From Bacillota bacterium (lineage in GTDB: Bacteria; Bacillota; Clostridia; Oscillospirales; Oscillospiraceae): DNA of 64,000 nucleotides. The notes under the pieces are model-generated. The model saw nothing but the letters and a program-made list of their open reading frames with translations, had not been told where the DNA came from and did not search any database. Shown one piece after another: positions 8,815-17,630 of the stretch. Where the stretch lies: contig JAEXCS010000035.1 of the NCBI GenBank assembly GCA_023402075.1, positions 93,149-157,148 of the forward strand. Reading direction: 5' to 3'. Within the stretch, counting starts at the first letter, position 1; the number at the start of each line of letters is the position of its first letter. Position numbers and translations under genes: made by a program.

Positions 8815-10308
8815 TCAGGGCTGAATCCACCTTTGCGCCCGCTCAACTGCTCGGTGCCAATCCGCCAGCAGGCTCTCTCTCTGATCCGCACTCATATGGG
8901 GCTCGTAACAGTGGGCAAGCCTCCAATGCCCAGACAACTCGGACGGGGAGGAGAATATCCCCATGCCAATGGCCGCCATATATGCGGCGCCCAGCGCCGT
9001 GGTATCCGCAATCTCGGGAACATTCAGGGGAATCCCCAAAATGTCGGCCTGAAACTGCATCAGAAACTTATTTTCCGTTGCGCCGCCGTCACACCGCATC
9101 ACACTGATGGGGACGTTGGAATCCTGCTCCATCACTTTCAGCACATCGCTGACCTGATAGGCGGTGGCTTCCAGCGCAGCTCGAACCACATGCTCCTGCG
9201 TGGTCCCGGCGGTAATGCCGATCATCATTCCCCGGGCATAAGAATCCCAATAGGGAGCCGCCAGCCCCGTGAAGGAAGGGACGAAATACAATCCGCCGTT
9301 GCCGCCGGAAGTTAATGCCATCGACTCTGTCTCAGCTGCCGATTTAATAATTTTCAGGCCGTCCCGCAGCCACTGTGTAGCCGCGCCGGAGATATAAATG
9401 CCGCCGTCCAAGGCAAAACTGCGCTTTCCCTTCAACTGCCATGCCACCGTGGTCAAAATCCCGTTGGGAGAATATACGGGCGTATCTCCCGTGTTCATCA
9501 GCATGAAGCACCCTGTTCCGTATGTGGTCTTCACAGTGCCGGGTGTGATGCAATTCTGCCCAAACAGCGCCGCCTGCTGATCCACCAGAACGCCGGAAAT
9601 TGGGGCGTTAATTCCGCAAAAGTCAATGGGGTCGGTGTAGCCGAACAGCATGGCGCTGTCGCAGATCGTGGGCAAAATGCCGCGATCCACGCCCACAATA
9701 TCCAGCACATCCTGATCCCAATCCCCGTTGCGCAGATTCAGCATCATCGTGCGGGACGCGGTGGACGCATCTGTCACATGAAGTTTTCCGTGGGTCATTT
9801 TCCAGATCAACCAGGTATCCATGGTTCCTGCCAACAGCCGATCCTGCGCCAGCAGCGACTTGGCCTCTGGAACATTTTCCATCAACCAGTGGAGCTTTGG
9901 CGCGCTGAAATAGGAGTCCACAATCAGGCCGGTCCGCTCCCGGATCAGATCGCCGTGCTCCGCCGTCAGCTTATCGATATAGCGTGCGGTGCGGCGGTCC
10001 TGCCATACAATGGTGTTGTAGATCGGCTCGCCGCTAAGCTTATCCCACATGACCACAGACTCGCCCTCATGATCGATGCCAATGCAGGCAATATCGCCGG
10101 GCTGTGCCCCCGCAGCGGCCATTGCCTCCCGAATAGCGGCCTTCGTAGAATTCCAAATGTTAATAGCATCGTGCTCCACCCAGCCATCCTGTGGATATAT
10201 CTGCGTGATCTCCCGGTATCCCCGGGCGATTAAATTCCAGTTTTCATCAAACAGGATGGCGGTGGTTCCTGTGGTTCCCTGATCCAGCCCCAGAAAAAAT
10301 TTCTTCAT
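8815..10308 (-). CDS. FGGY-family polyol/sugar kinase, glycerol-kinase-like (paralogue 2)
   Basis: 497-residue kinase, clearly a duplicate of the convergent gene at 7203: the two share motifs throughout, including GWVEHDA, IVWQDRRTARY, RTGLIVDSYFSAPK, LVDQQAALFGQ, TYGTGCFMLMNTG and CYEPHMSADQR at the C-terminus. Start ATG at 10308 follows GAGGAGG. The substrate loop reads DHEGES (residues 79-84), again with Gly in place of the glycerol-contacting Arg of GlpK. It lies downstream of the third AraC gene on the same strand (start 24 bp after that stop), so AraC and kinase probably form an operon. Either member might have a different sugar stereochemistry; sequence alone does not say. Confidence 0.88.
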   Translation of the reverse strand: MKKFFLGLDQGTTGTTAILFDENWNLIARGYREITQIYPQDGWVEHDAINIWNSTKAAIREAMAAAGAQPGDIACIGIDHEGESVVMWDKLSGEPIYNTIVWQDRRTARYIDKLTAEHGDLIRERTGLIVDSYFSAPKLHWLMENVPEAKSLLAQDRLLAGTMDTWLIWKMTHGKLHVTDASTASRTMMLNLRNGDWDQDVLDIVGVDRGILPTICDSAMLFGYTDPIDFCGINAPISGVLVDQQAALFGQNCITPGTVKTTYGTGCFMLMNTGDTPVYSPNGILTTVAWQLKGKRSFALDGGIYISGAATQWLRDGLKIIKSAAETESMALTSGGNGGLYFVPSFTGLAAPYWDSYARGMMIGITAGTTQEHVVRAALEATAYQVSDVLKVMEQDSNVPISVMRCDGGATENKFLMQFQADILGIPLNVPEIADTTALGAAYMAAIGMGIFSSPSELSGHWRLAHCYEPHMSADQRESLLADWHRAVERAQRWIQP

Positions 10309-10331
10309 GGTGCGGCCTCCTCAAATCGTAT

Positions 10332-11201
10332 TCAAAAAGCAGCAGGAATATCATCCGCGCTGATAGTCGTACTGTCCGCATAGCGGATATCGCTGGCGGT
10401 GCAATCCAAAAATTTGCGGTATAATCGATTCATATGTGTTTGATCAAAGTATCCATAATTAACGGCAACATCCAGCAGCGACTTGGGCCGGGTGGTCACG
10501 ATACAATAAAGGGAGAACTGCATCTGAATCATCTCGCTGTATAGCTTGGGGGAAATTCCCACCCGCTCCTGAAAAATGCGGTTGAGATATCGTTCGCTGC
10601 ACCCCGCAGTGGACGCAAGCTCCCCCACCCGCACCAGCCCACACCGTTCATATATGAGATCCATACAGCGGCGCAGCATCGCCATGGGTCTATATTGCCC
10701 CGCCGCCCGGGCAGACAACATGTGCGTAATCAGCACGCACCGCTCATGGAAGGACTTGCTTCTACGAAGACTGGTAAGCAGCTGATCGGACCCACCCAGA
10801 TAGCGCCCCAGCGGCGCAGCCCGGTCCGTCAGCAAGGACGCATTGTGCTCTACCAGCCAGCCGCTGCTCTCCGGTCTGAACCTTACGCAAAAGGCGACAG
10901 ACCCCGCCGGAATCCGCAGACGGCGTATGGTTGTCAGCGATCCGCATAAAAGGCAGCTGGCAGCCTGAGGACTCAAATGGAAAATCATCGTCATGCAGCC
11001 GCTGGGCAGCAAGAAATAGGGTTCTTCCCTGCTGCCGGTATTGCTGAGTTCAAACATATCCTGCAGCAGCGCCTCAAACTCAAACTCCTTTGGAAAAGTT
11101 CTGTGCTGCATATTCAGCTCGGGCGACATCAGCAGCAACGGCACCGGCGGCCGCTCCACACTGTCACGATCAAGCTGCTTTCTGCTGATGTACAGGGACA
11201 C
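10332..11201 (-). CDS. AraC-family transcriptional regulator (third of three)
   Basis: 289-residue regulator starting at a GTG (11201) with AAGGAGG at good spacing; longer in-frame starts upstream lack a site. It is paralogous along its whole length to the AraC gene at 4844, including VSLYIS at the N-terminus and the FDQTHMNRLYRKFLDCTASDIR ending region. The two helix-turn-helix units are VGELASTAGCSERYLNRIFQ and LLDVAVNYGYFDQTHMNRLY. It is co-directional with the FGGY kinase at 8815 and divergent from the APC permease at 11440, so it may control both. The shared sensor domain in two regulators that each sit next to a catabolic block suggests related inducers. Confidence 0.88.
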   Translation of the reverse strand: MSLYISRKQLDRDSVERPPVPLLLMSPELNMQHRTFPKEFEFEALLQDMFELSNTGSREEPYFLLPSGCMTMIFHLSPQAASCLLCGSLTTIRRLRIPAGSVAFCVRFRPESSGWLVEHNASLLTDRAAPLGRYLGGSDQLLTSLRRSKSFHERCVLITHMLSARAAGQYRPMAMLRRCMDLIYERCGLVRVGELASTAGCSERYLNRIFQERVGISPKLYSEMIQMQFSLYCIVTTRPKSLLDVAVNYGYFDQTHMNRLYRKFLDCTASDIRYADSTTISADDIPAAF

Positions 11202-11344
11202 AGAAACGCCTCCTTTTCCACAGTAGCGCATTGTCAAAGCAAATTATTTTTTTGATTCAGGCAAAATAAATAGATAATGTCTTAGTTTAACATATAATTT
11301 CTAATTGGAAAATTCCGATTTATGCCAAAATTGAGAAAAGCAAT

Positions 11345-11359
11345 ATGGTAACATACCAT
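11345..11359. promoter_or_regulatory. Short palindrome in the AraC/permease divergent gap
   Basis: ATGGTA and TACCAT flank ACA, a perfect 6-bp inverted repeat about 80 bp before the permease start. The 238-bp gap has no other recognisable element apart from an A/T-rich stretch; a regulator site is possible. Confidence 0.3.
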
Positions 11360-11439
11360 TATGTTTTATCTTACCCCCTATTTACTTTCCGCAGATAGCG
11401 CAAGGGGCAAGAAGGCAAGAGTAAGGAGGATGAATAGCA

Positions 11440-12927
11440 ATGCAAGAAAGCAAGAACAAAGTCCTGACACGCGCCCTGGGGTTGCCGGAGTGTGTCACGA
11501 TCACGGCCGGCGCGGTTATCGGCGTGGGTCTGTTCACCACCGGCTCCTCTCAGGTTGGAATCATGGGAAGTTCCATCATCATAGCAACCATTATCGCGTT
11601 CCTGCTGGTCCTGTGGCCTGCGGCTATCTATGGTGAAATGAGCGCGGCGCTGCCTCTGGCCGGAGGTACATATGCCTATGCCAAGCGCGCAATTAACTAT
11701 CCCGTGGCCGTGTTTTGCAGCTGGAACTATACCGTGGCGCAAATTGGAATCGGCGGCGCGGAAGCGCTGGCCTTCGCCAACTACTGGGCAATTCTCATGG
11801 GCGCGCTGGGTATTCCATGGAATGTGGATCCCCGGATTACCGCCAGCGTACTTTTTATCATTTTCGTGGCGGTAAACTATTTTGGCATTGAGTTTGCGGG
11901 CAAGTGGCAAAACTGCTCTATGTACTTCTTCTGGGGCGCTTCCATTGTCTGGTTTATCAGCGTATTCAACAAAATGGATTTCACCCGCTTTACCTCTCCC
12001 ATCGCGGGCATTCCCAGCAGCGTAACCTCCTTTGCCACCGTTGTGCTGATGGTGTGGTGGTGCTTTGCGGGATTTGAAACCGTGGTCGGCATGGGCGCTG
12101 AGGTGAAATTTCCCAAAATTACACTTCCCCGCGCCCTGTGCATTTCTCCGTTCATTGTGTTCGGCGTAAACGCCCTGTTCCAGTGGTTTCTGGTGGGCCT
12201 GACCCCGGCTGAATCCCTTGGCGGACTGGCAACCGCCCCCGCTCCTTTTGCTTTTACCATGAGTACTGCTGGAATTGTGGGCATTCCTGTAATTATTCTG
12301 TGCTTGGGCATCACCTTTGGCGGGGACTTCTCCACCATGAACCCCTGTGTGACCGGCCCCGCCCGTTATATGTATGTCATGGCCAACGACGGAAACATGC
12401 CCAAGGCGTTTGGCCGGCTGCATTCCAAGTACAACACCCCTTACATCTCCATCCTGACGGTGGGCGTACTGGGCGTGCTTCTCATCTCCACCGGCTCCAT
12501 TGCAATTCTGGCCGCCATGTGCGCATTTTGCCAGATGACGTGCTATATCATCGGCTATATCTCCTACCTGATGTTGCAAAAGAAGGAACCTAATTTGGAG
12601 CGGCCCTTCAAGGTGCCCTTTGGCACCTTTGGCGCATGGTTCAGCATTGTGGCCTATGCCGTGCTGGCAGTTTTGGCTTTGGATATGAACGCGCTGCCCT
12701 TCAATCTGGGGTTTGACGCTATCTGTATCCTGTATTACTTTGTCTTTGTCCGCAAGCGTCCTATTCCTCAGGAGGCCATGGATGTAGAGCTGCTGACACT
12801 GCAAAGCGCAAATCCGACAGCAGAGGAGAAGTTGTCTCTGGACAGGCAGTTCAATCGCTGGAAGACTGGCGCCATCACTGTTTTCATCGTGTCCCTTCTG
12901 CTGTTTTTTGTAAGCTATTTTCTGTAA
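11440..12927 (+). CDS. APC-superfamily amino acid permease
   Basis: Membrane transporter of 495 residues with about 12 hydrophobic segments. The first helix carries TITAGAVIGVGLFTTGSS, matching the APC substrate-binding GxGIF-type motif, and AGGTYAYAKRA follows in the usual place. Start ATG at 11440 follows AAGGAGGATG. APC proteins import or exchange amino acids and amines. Divergence from an AraC regulator, with a polyol kinase on that regulator's far side, makes an amino sugar, amino alcohol or amino acid substrate possible. A strong terminator follows, so it is monocistronic. Confidence 0.87.
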   Translation: MQESKNKVLTRALGLPECVTITAGAVIGVGLFTTGSSQVGIMGSSIIIATIIAFLLVLWPAAIYGEMSAALPLAGGTYAYAKRAINYPVAVFCSWNYTVAQIGIGGAEALAFANYWAILMGALGIPWNVDPRITASVLFIIFVAVNYFGIEFAGKWQNCSMYFFWGASIVWFISVFNKMDFTRFTSPIAGIPSSVTSFATVVLMVWWCFAGFETVVGMGAEVKFPKITLPRALCISPFIVFGVNALFQWFLVGLTPAESLGGLATAPAPFAFTMSTAGIVGIPVIILCLGITFGGDFSTMNPCVTGPARYMYVMANDGNMPKAFGRLHSKYNTPYISILTVGVLGVLLISTGSIAILAAMCAFCQMTCYIIGYISYLMLQKKEPNLERPFKVPFGTFGAWFSIVAYAVLAVLALDMNALPFNLGFDAICILYYFVFVRKRPIPQEAMDVELLTLQSANPTAEEKLSLDRQFNRWKTGAITVFIVSLLLFFVSYFL

Positions 12928-12944
12928 GTCAGCATTTTGAAATA

Positions 12945-12988
12945 ATACCGCATCCCCGCCGATATTGACGGGGATGCGGTATCTTTTT
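12945..12988 (+). terminator. Rho-independent terminator after the permease gene
   Basis: Stem ATACCGCATCCCCG with CGGGGATGCGGTAT, 10-base loop, then CTTTTT. It lies 18 bp after the stop codon. Confidence 0.9.
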
Positions 12989-13083
12989 GCGACATTTTAT
13001 CCAGCCCCTCAGACCGGAATCAGAAGCAGCAGGAAGATGAATGTGAATTTCTAACCAGCGGTTCACGGCGGCATCTATTGAAG

Positions 13084-13704
13084 TTAAGAAGGTCTGCGAA
13101 GCCTCAAACAGAACGCATCCACCATATGATCTCTCTCTTCGATGGGAGAAAACTCTGCCGCAACGCTCCACTCCATAGTGATCCCCCGAATCACATAGGT
13201 AGACAGGTTAATCAGTTCCTCATCGGAAAGATCTTCCGGAAGAAGCTGGTCCCGGCGGGCGTCGCTCACCAGCAGATGCATGACCGCAAAAAAATTTCGG
13301 TCCCGCGTGGCCCATACATCTGTGACACGAAGCAGGTAGGAATAATAGACGCGCAGCAAGGCCTGTCCATTTTGGGCCAGCGTTTTGGTGGTAAATTTCA
13401 GGAAAACCCCAATCCGGTCAATGGCGTCGCACTCTGCATATTCGTCGGTGCTAAGTTGGCTGCTGTAAAACTCCAGATACTTCCCTTCCACGGCCCTCAT
13501 GTATTCTGCCAAAAGATCCTCTTTGTTTTTATAATGAACATAAAAACTTCCCCGTGAAAGCTGCGCGGTCCGAACGATGTCCTCCACAGAGACGTTGTCG
13601 TAGCCATCCCTTTTAAACAAGTCCACCGCCACCGCCAAGATGTGACGCCTGGTATTTTGCGCTTGTCTCTGACGATAGTTAATTTTAAAAACCCCTTTAC
13701 GCAT
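13084..13704 (-). CDS. TetR/AcrR-family transcriptional regulator
   Basis: 206-residue repressor-type protein. The N-terminal helix-turn-helix reads VSVEDIVRTAQLSRGSFYVHYKNKEDLL (about residues 39-66), the standard TetR signature; the C-terminal ligand domain is not assignable. Start ATG at 13704 has no clear ribosome binding site, so either the transcript is leaderless or a rarer start inside the first ten codons is used. It is divergent from the nitrilase/TRAP/creatininase operon across 430 bp of A/T-rich sequence with repeated elements, so it most likely controls that operon. Confidence 0.87.
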   Translation of the reverse strand: MRKGVFKINYRQRQAQNTRRHILAVAVDLFKRDGYDNVSVEDIVRTAQLSRGSFYVHYKNKEDLLAEYMRAVEGKYLEFYSSQLSTDEYAECDAIDRIGVFLKFTTKTLAQNGQALLRVYYSYLLRVTDVWATRDRNFFAVMHLLVSDARRDQLLPEDLSDEELINLSTYVIRGITMEWSVAAEFSPIEERDHMVDAFCLRLRRPS

Positions 13705-13724
13705 TTATTAAAAATCGTTTTTCA

Positions 13725-13872
13725 ATGGACACCATATATTAAAAAACAATTTTCTTTACTATAGCACAGCATACAAAGCACTGTCCATATAAAATTTGAT
13801 TTTTTGAAATTTACACACCTTGTATAGGCCTGCGGAAGCGAAAAATAATTTAAAAACCTACACACTGTCCAT
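13725..13872. promoter_or_regulatory. Three TGTCCAT elements upstream of the TetR gene
   Basis: TGTCCAT occurs at 13782-13788 and 13866-13872 and as its complement ATGGACA at 13725-13731. The surrounding bases are also alike (CACTGTCCAT before A/T-rich tracts in two copies). They lie in the TetR-operon divergent gap and may be regulator sites. Confidence 0.35.
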
Positions 13873-14006
13873 TTTTAATTTTTTGTATCGCAGTATTTTG
13901 CATGCTTATCTGCCTTTTTATTTTAAAATAATTTGTAAAACTCCACACAAATCCTGTCGTAAAATTATGTAAAAAGTGGGAAATATATAATTTCGCATTG
14001 TTCTTC

Positions 14007-14036
14007 TTGACAAAACAAATCAGAGATATCTATAAT
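14007..14036 (+). promoter_or_regulatory. Sigma-A promoter of the nitrilase/TRAP/creatininase operon
   Basis: Perfect boxes TTGACA (14007-14012) and TATAAT (14031-14036) with an 18-bp spacer, about 100 bp before the start at 14135. This is the strongest promoter match in the left third of the window. Confidence 0.8.
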
Positions 14037-14049
14037 GGCCCTAAATTAA

Positions 14050-14080
14050 ACACGTGTCACTTAAATGTATGTGCATTTAA
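14050..14080. promoter_or_regulatory. Palindromes downstream of the operon promoter, candidate operator
   Basis: ACACGTGT (14050-14057) is an 8-bp palindrome, and TTAAATG (14061-14067) pairs with CATTTAA (14074-14080) across 6 bases. Both sit just after the predicted transcription start, where a TetR repressor would block elongation or initiation. Confidence 0.4.
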
Positions 14081-14134
14081 AAGTATTGTGTTTTTTTAAG
14101 CGGTAAAATTAAATTAGAAAGGTGGAGAAGTTTT

Positions 14135-14983
14135 ATGGATAAAAACGGCAAATTATTAATTGCGGCAATTCAATTGGATTCACAGGCAGACAAACAGGCA
14201 AATTTGGAGACTGCCCGCGGCTTTATAGAAGAGGCGGCGGTCCGCGGCGCACAATTGGTGGCTATGCCCGAATGCATGAACTATATCGGCGACAGCGAGC
14301 TGGAAAACGCTGAGCCAATTCCCGGCCCTACCACGGACTTTTTTTCAGAGCTGGCAAAAAGGCTAAATATCTGGATTCACTGCGGCAGTATTGACGAAAA
14401 AATTCCAGGCAGCGAAAAGGCATATAACACCAACGTGTTGATCGATCCCTTTGGAAAAATCTTTTCTAAATACAGAAAGCTGCACATGTTCGATGTGGTT
14501 ATTGAAAACGGTCCTTCTTATAAAGAGTCCGACACGATTGAGCCCGGCAGCGAAATTGTGCTGGCAAAAACCGAGTTGGCCACACTGGGGTTTTCCATCT
14601 GCTATGACATTCGGTTTCCTGAGATCTATCGCCTGATGGCGCTGAACGGAGCGCAGATCATTTTTGCTCCCGCCGCTTTTGTAATGAACACCGGTAAAGA
14701 CCACTGGGAGCCAATTCTGCGGGCACGCGCCATTGAAAACGCCTGCTACATTGTGGCTCCCGGCCAAATTGGAATCAAGCCCAAGCTGCAGGCATACGGA
14801 AAATCTTTGATTGTTGATCCCTGGGGCAATGTAATCGCCAAGGCCAGCGACCGCCCCGGCTTTATCCTCTCCGAAATTGACCTGAGCCTGATTGAAAAGA
14901 CCCGCGCGCAGGTTCCGGCCCTGAACAACCGCAGAGACGATATCTACTCTATCGGAAGCACTCAGATTAAAATTTACGAGTAA
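14135..14983 (+). CDS. Carbon-nitrogen hydrolase (nitrilase superfamily)
   Basis: Amidase or carbamoylase of 282 residues with the Glu-Lys-Cys triad complete: Glu46 in AMPECMNY, Lys115 in KYRKLHMFD, and Cys156 in GFSICYDIRFPEIYR. Start ATG at 14135 follows GAAAGGTGG. This is the first gene of an operon with a complete TRAP importer and a creatininase-family hydrolase, so its substrate is probably an imported carboxylated amide, carbamoyl compound or deaminated-glutathione-like molecule. The motif set resembles omega-amidase/Nit2-like members more than aliphatic nitrilases, but that is a weak inference from pattern alone. Confidence 0.9.
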   Translation: MDKNGKLLIAAIQLDSQADKQANLETARGFIEEAAVRGAQLVAMPECMNYIGDSELENAEPIPGPTTDFFSELAKRLNIWIHCGSIDEKIPGSEKAYNTNVLIDPFGKIFSKYRKLHMFDVVIENGPSYKESDTIEPGSEIVLAKTELATLGFSICYDIRFPEIYRLMALNGAQIIFAPAAFVMNTGKDHWEPILRARAIENACYIVAPGQIGIKPKLQAYGKSLIVDPWGNVIAKASDRPGFILSEIDLSLIEKTRAQVPALNNRRDDIYSIGSTQIKIYE

Positions 14984-15007
14984 TTAAAGAAAGGGAGTTT
15001 CGCCGCA

Positions 15008-15496
15008 ATGAAGTTTTTAAAAAAGCTATGCGGTAATATTGAGGAGATTATTTGCCTGCTCATCATGGTAGTCATTCTGGCAATCACATTCAACAACATT
15101 ATCTGCCGATATGTACTCCACGCCTCCCTCTCTTATACCGACGAGGTAACCACCGGCCTGTTCGTCTATCTCACCATGTTTGGTACGGCTGTGGCCGCCA
15201 AGCGGAAAGCACATCTGGGGCTGAGTCTGCTGACAGATCGGATGCCTGATCAAGCGCGACATATCGTGCTATCCCTGACGTTTATCCTGTGCGCGGTGTT
15301 TAGCGTGGCGCTGACGTATACCGGTTATGTGATGATGCTCAATCAGGTTAAAAACGGCCAGATTTCCGCTGCACTGGAAATTCCCGAATGGATTTATGGG
15401 CTGGCTCTGCCGCTGGGGGGCTTTTTTATGGTACTCCGCTTTGCGCAGGCAGCCTGGAGCGAACTTCGGGTTCAACAGGAGGGCAATAACCAATGA
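15008..15496 (+). CDS. TRAP transporter small membrane subunit (DctQ family)
   Basis: 162 residues with four predicted membrane helices, the first at about residues 12-33 and the last at about 130-150, and the family segment SLSYTDEVTTGLFVYLTMFGTAVAAKRKAHLG. It partners the large subunit that follows. Start ATG at 15008 follows AAAGGGAG. Its stop overlaps the next start by 4 bases (ATGA), showing translational coupling. Confidence 0.92.
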   Translation: MKFLKKLCGNIEEIICLLIMVVILAITFNNIICRYVLHASLSYTDEVTTGLFVYLTMFGTAVAAKRKAHLGLSLLTDRMPDQARHIVLSLTFILCAVFSVALTYTGYVMMLNQVKNGQISAALEIPEWIYGLALPLGGFFMVLRFAQAAWSELRVQQEGNNQ

Positions 15497-16770
15497 CAGC
15501 TATTATTTTAATCGCATCCTTTTTTGTGCTGTTGTTTTTGAATGTCCCCATCGCGGCCTGTCTGGGCGCTTCCAGCGTGTTGACCCTGCTGAGCATGAAC
15601 ATGAGCCTGTCCGTTGTGCCGGTTAACTATTATGCGGCCAGCCACAAATTCGTTTTGCTGGCCATCCCCTTTTTCATTTTGGCCGGCAACATTATGGATA
15701 GGGCGCAGATATCCACCAAGCTGATTGATCTGGCACGATCTCTGGTGGGGCATAAAAAGGGCGGTCTTGCCATTGCCTGCGTACTGGTAGCCTGTTTCTT
15801 TGCCGCAATCTCCGGCTCTGGTCCCGCCACGGTTTCCGCGCTGGGTCTGATCCTGATTCCCGCGCTGGTGGATGTTGGCTACCGCCCCGCCTCGTCTTCC
15901 GCACTCATGGCCACGGCCGGCGCCATAGGCGTCATCATTCCGCCCTCCATCAGCTTTGTGGTATACGGTTCCATCACAGGCACTTCCATCAGCAAGCTGT
16001 TCATGGGTGGTATCATCCCCGGCCTTTTAATGGGGCTTTGCCTGATCATCGCTATGATTCTTGCAAACCGGAAGGACAATATTCTGGTTTTGCCTAAAAC
16101 CAGCGCCGCGGAGCGCTGGAAATCTTTCCGGAATGCATCGTGGGGCCTTTTGATGCCGGTTATTATTTTGGGAGGCATTTACGGCGGCATCTTTACTCCC
16201 ACCGAAGCGGCCGCTGTGGCCGCAGTCTATGGATTGATCGTGGGCCTGTTCATCTATCGAACCGTTAAGTTAAAGGATCTTTACCGCATCTTCGTAGATT
16301 CCGCCAGCGCCACCGCCGTGGTCATGTTTATTGTCTGCGCGGCCAGTCTTTTTTCGTATGTGGTCACAGTCAGCGGAATTGCCGCAGCGGCGGGCAGTAC
16401 GCTAACCAATATTGCCTCGGGCAACAAAATAATCTTCCTGCTGATTGTCAACGTGATTCTGCTGATTGCCGGATGCTTTATAGACGGAACGTCCGCGTTC
16501 TACATTTTCACGCCCATCATGTTCCCTGTTTCCACGGCTCTTGGAATTGACCCGGTGGCATTCGGCGTGATGATGACCATGAACCTTGCCATTGGCCAGG
16601 TGACCCCCCCTGTTGGAATCAATCTGTATGTGGCGTGTCCTCTGGGGCATGTCAACATCAAGGATATCTGCAAGGCCGTGATTCCCTTTATTATCGCGTC
16701 CTTGGTTGCGCTGACGCTGATTACTTACATTCCCAGCATCGTTACCTGCCTGCCCAGCCTGCTGAAATAA
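15493..16770 (+). CDS. TRAP transporter large membrane subunit (DctM family)
   Basis: 425-residue ion-coupled channel subunit with about 12 hydrophobic helices. Visible family motifs are AIPFFILAGNIM near residue 60, AISGSGPATVSALG, IPPSISFVVYGSITG, GIFTPTEAAAVAAVYG and the C-terminal NLAIGQVTPPVGINLYVAC. The start overlaps the DctQ stop. With the small subunit and the binding lipoprotein at 17631 it forms a complete importer; TRAP systems usually carry carboxylates, which constrains what the two co-transcribed hydrolases act on. Confidence 0.95.
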   Translation: MTAIILIASFFVLLFLNVPIAACLGASSVLTLLSMNMSLSVVPVNYYAASHKFVLLAIPFFILAGNIMDRAQISTKLIDLARSLVGHKKGGLAIACVLVACFFAAISGSGPATVSALGLILIPALVDVGYRPASSSALMATAGAIGVIIPPSISFVVYGSITGTSISKLFMGGIIPGLLMGLCLIIAMILANRKDNILVLPKTSAAERWKSFRNASWGLLMPVIILGGIYGGIFTPTEAAAVAAVYGLIVGLFIYRTVKLKDLYRIFVDSASATAVVMFIVCAASLFSYVVTVSGIAAAAGSTLTNIASGNKIIFLLIVNVILLIAGCFIDGTSAFYIFTPIMFPVSTALGIDPVAFGVMMTMNLAIGQVTPPVGINLYVACPLGHVNIKDICKAVIPFIIASLVALTLITYIPSIVTCLPSLLK

Positions 16771-16847
16771 CTTTGCTGTCCAAGCCTAATTTTAATGAAA
16801 ACCTTAAACATCAAAATTTAATATTTATAAATTTAGGAGGTCGCCCC

Positions 16848-17579
16848 ATGAAAGAAACCAGAGTCAAGTACATGTCGTGGACAGAGTTTGATGAAAAAAG
16901 GAAGCATACCAAAACGGTCATTATTCCCAGCGGTGCAGTGGAAATTTATGGCCCCCATCTGCCGCTTGGCAGCGATATCATTGTTGCGGAAAAGGTTGCC
17001 ATGCTGGTGGCCGAAAAAGTCGGTGCGGTTGTGGGACCATTTTTGGAAATCGGGCAGTCCAACGTTTTATATGATATGCCGGGCACAATTTACGCTCATC
17101 CCGAGCATCTCAAATCCATTTACCGCGATATCTGCGAAAGCTTTATCAAATGGGGCTTTGACCGCATTTTTATCCTGAACACCCACCTTGGCAACACGTT
17201 CCCGCTTAACGAGCTGCTGGAAGATCTGCAAAACGAGCACCCGGGCGTAAAGTGTGGCTCCGTGGGCTGGTGGCAGTACATTCCGCATCTGACGCAGGAC
17301 GTGTTCACCACTCCAAATCCCCATGGACACGCCAGCGAGGCCGGGACCAGCGTCCTGCTGTATCTGGCCCCCGAGACGGTCCACATGGACCGGGCCAAGG
17401 TCACGGAGAACAAGGTAACGGACATGTATCCCTGCATCAACAAGTATCGCCCCTTTGGCGACTTCACGGACACCGGCACCATTGGCGACCCCTTTGCCGC
17501 CAGCGAGGAAAAGGGCCGTCTGGCTGTTGAGCGCGGGGTGGAGGAGATTACCAGCTTCATTCAGGACTATTTCGCGTAA
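16848..17579 (+). CDS. Creatininase-family metal-dependent amidohydrolase
   Basis: 243-residue hydrolase of the creatininase/formamidase-like family. The ATG at 16848 follows AGGAGG; a longer frame reading back into the DctM gene is spurious. The family motif PSGAVEIYGPHLPLGSDI supplies Glu, His and Asp metal ligands, and HGHASEAGTS near residue 165 supplies a further His/Glu. The usual QHGPH is IYGPH, and the usual NGHGGN is NTHLGN, so the active site deviates from true creatininases. Relatives cleave creatinine, formamidopyrimidines, or mycofactocin-type peptides. In this operon it likely follows or precedes the nitrilase step on the TRAP substrate. Confidence 0.85.
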   Translation: MKETRVKYMSWTEFDEKRKHTKTVIIPSGAVEIYGPHLPLGSDIIVAEKVAMLVAEKVGAVVGPFLEIGQSNVLYDMPGTIYAHPEHLKSIYRDICESFIKWGFDRIFILNTHLGNTFPLNELLEDLQNEHPGVKCGSVGWWQYIPHLTQDVFTTPNPHGHASEAGTSVLLYLAPETVHMDRAKVTENKVTDMYPCINKYRPFGDFTDTGTIGDPFAASEEKGRLAVERGVEEITSFIQDYFA

Positions 17580-17630
17580 CTTCGTTTCTTTGGATATTTC
17601 TTGCGAAAATTATATATTTACGGAGGAAAA

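Noticed and set aside
11371..12804. 477-codon frame opposite the APC permease
   Set aside because: Antisense shadow of a strong transporter gene; His/Gln/Gly-rich product without family features.
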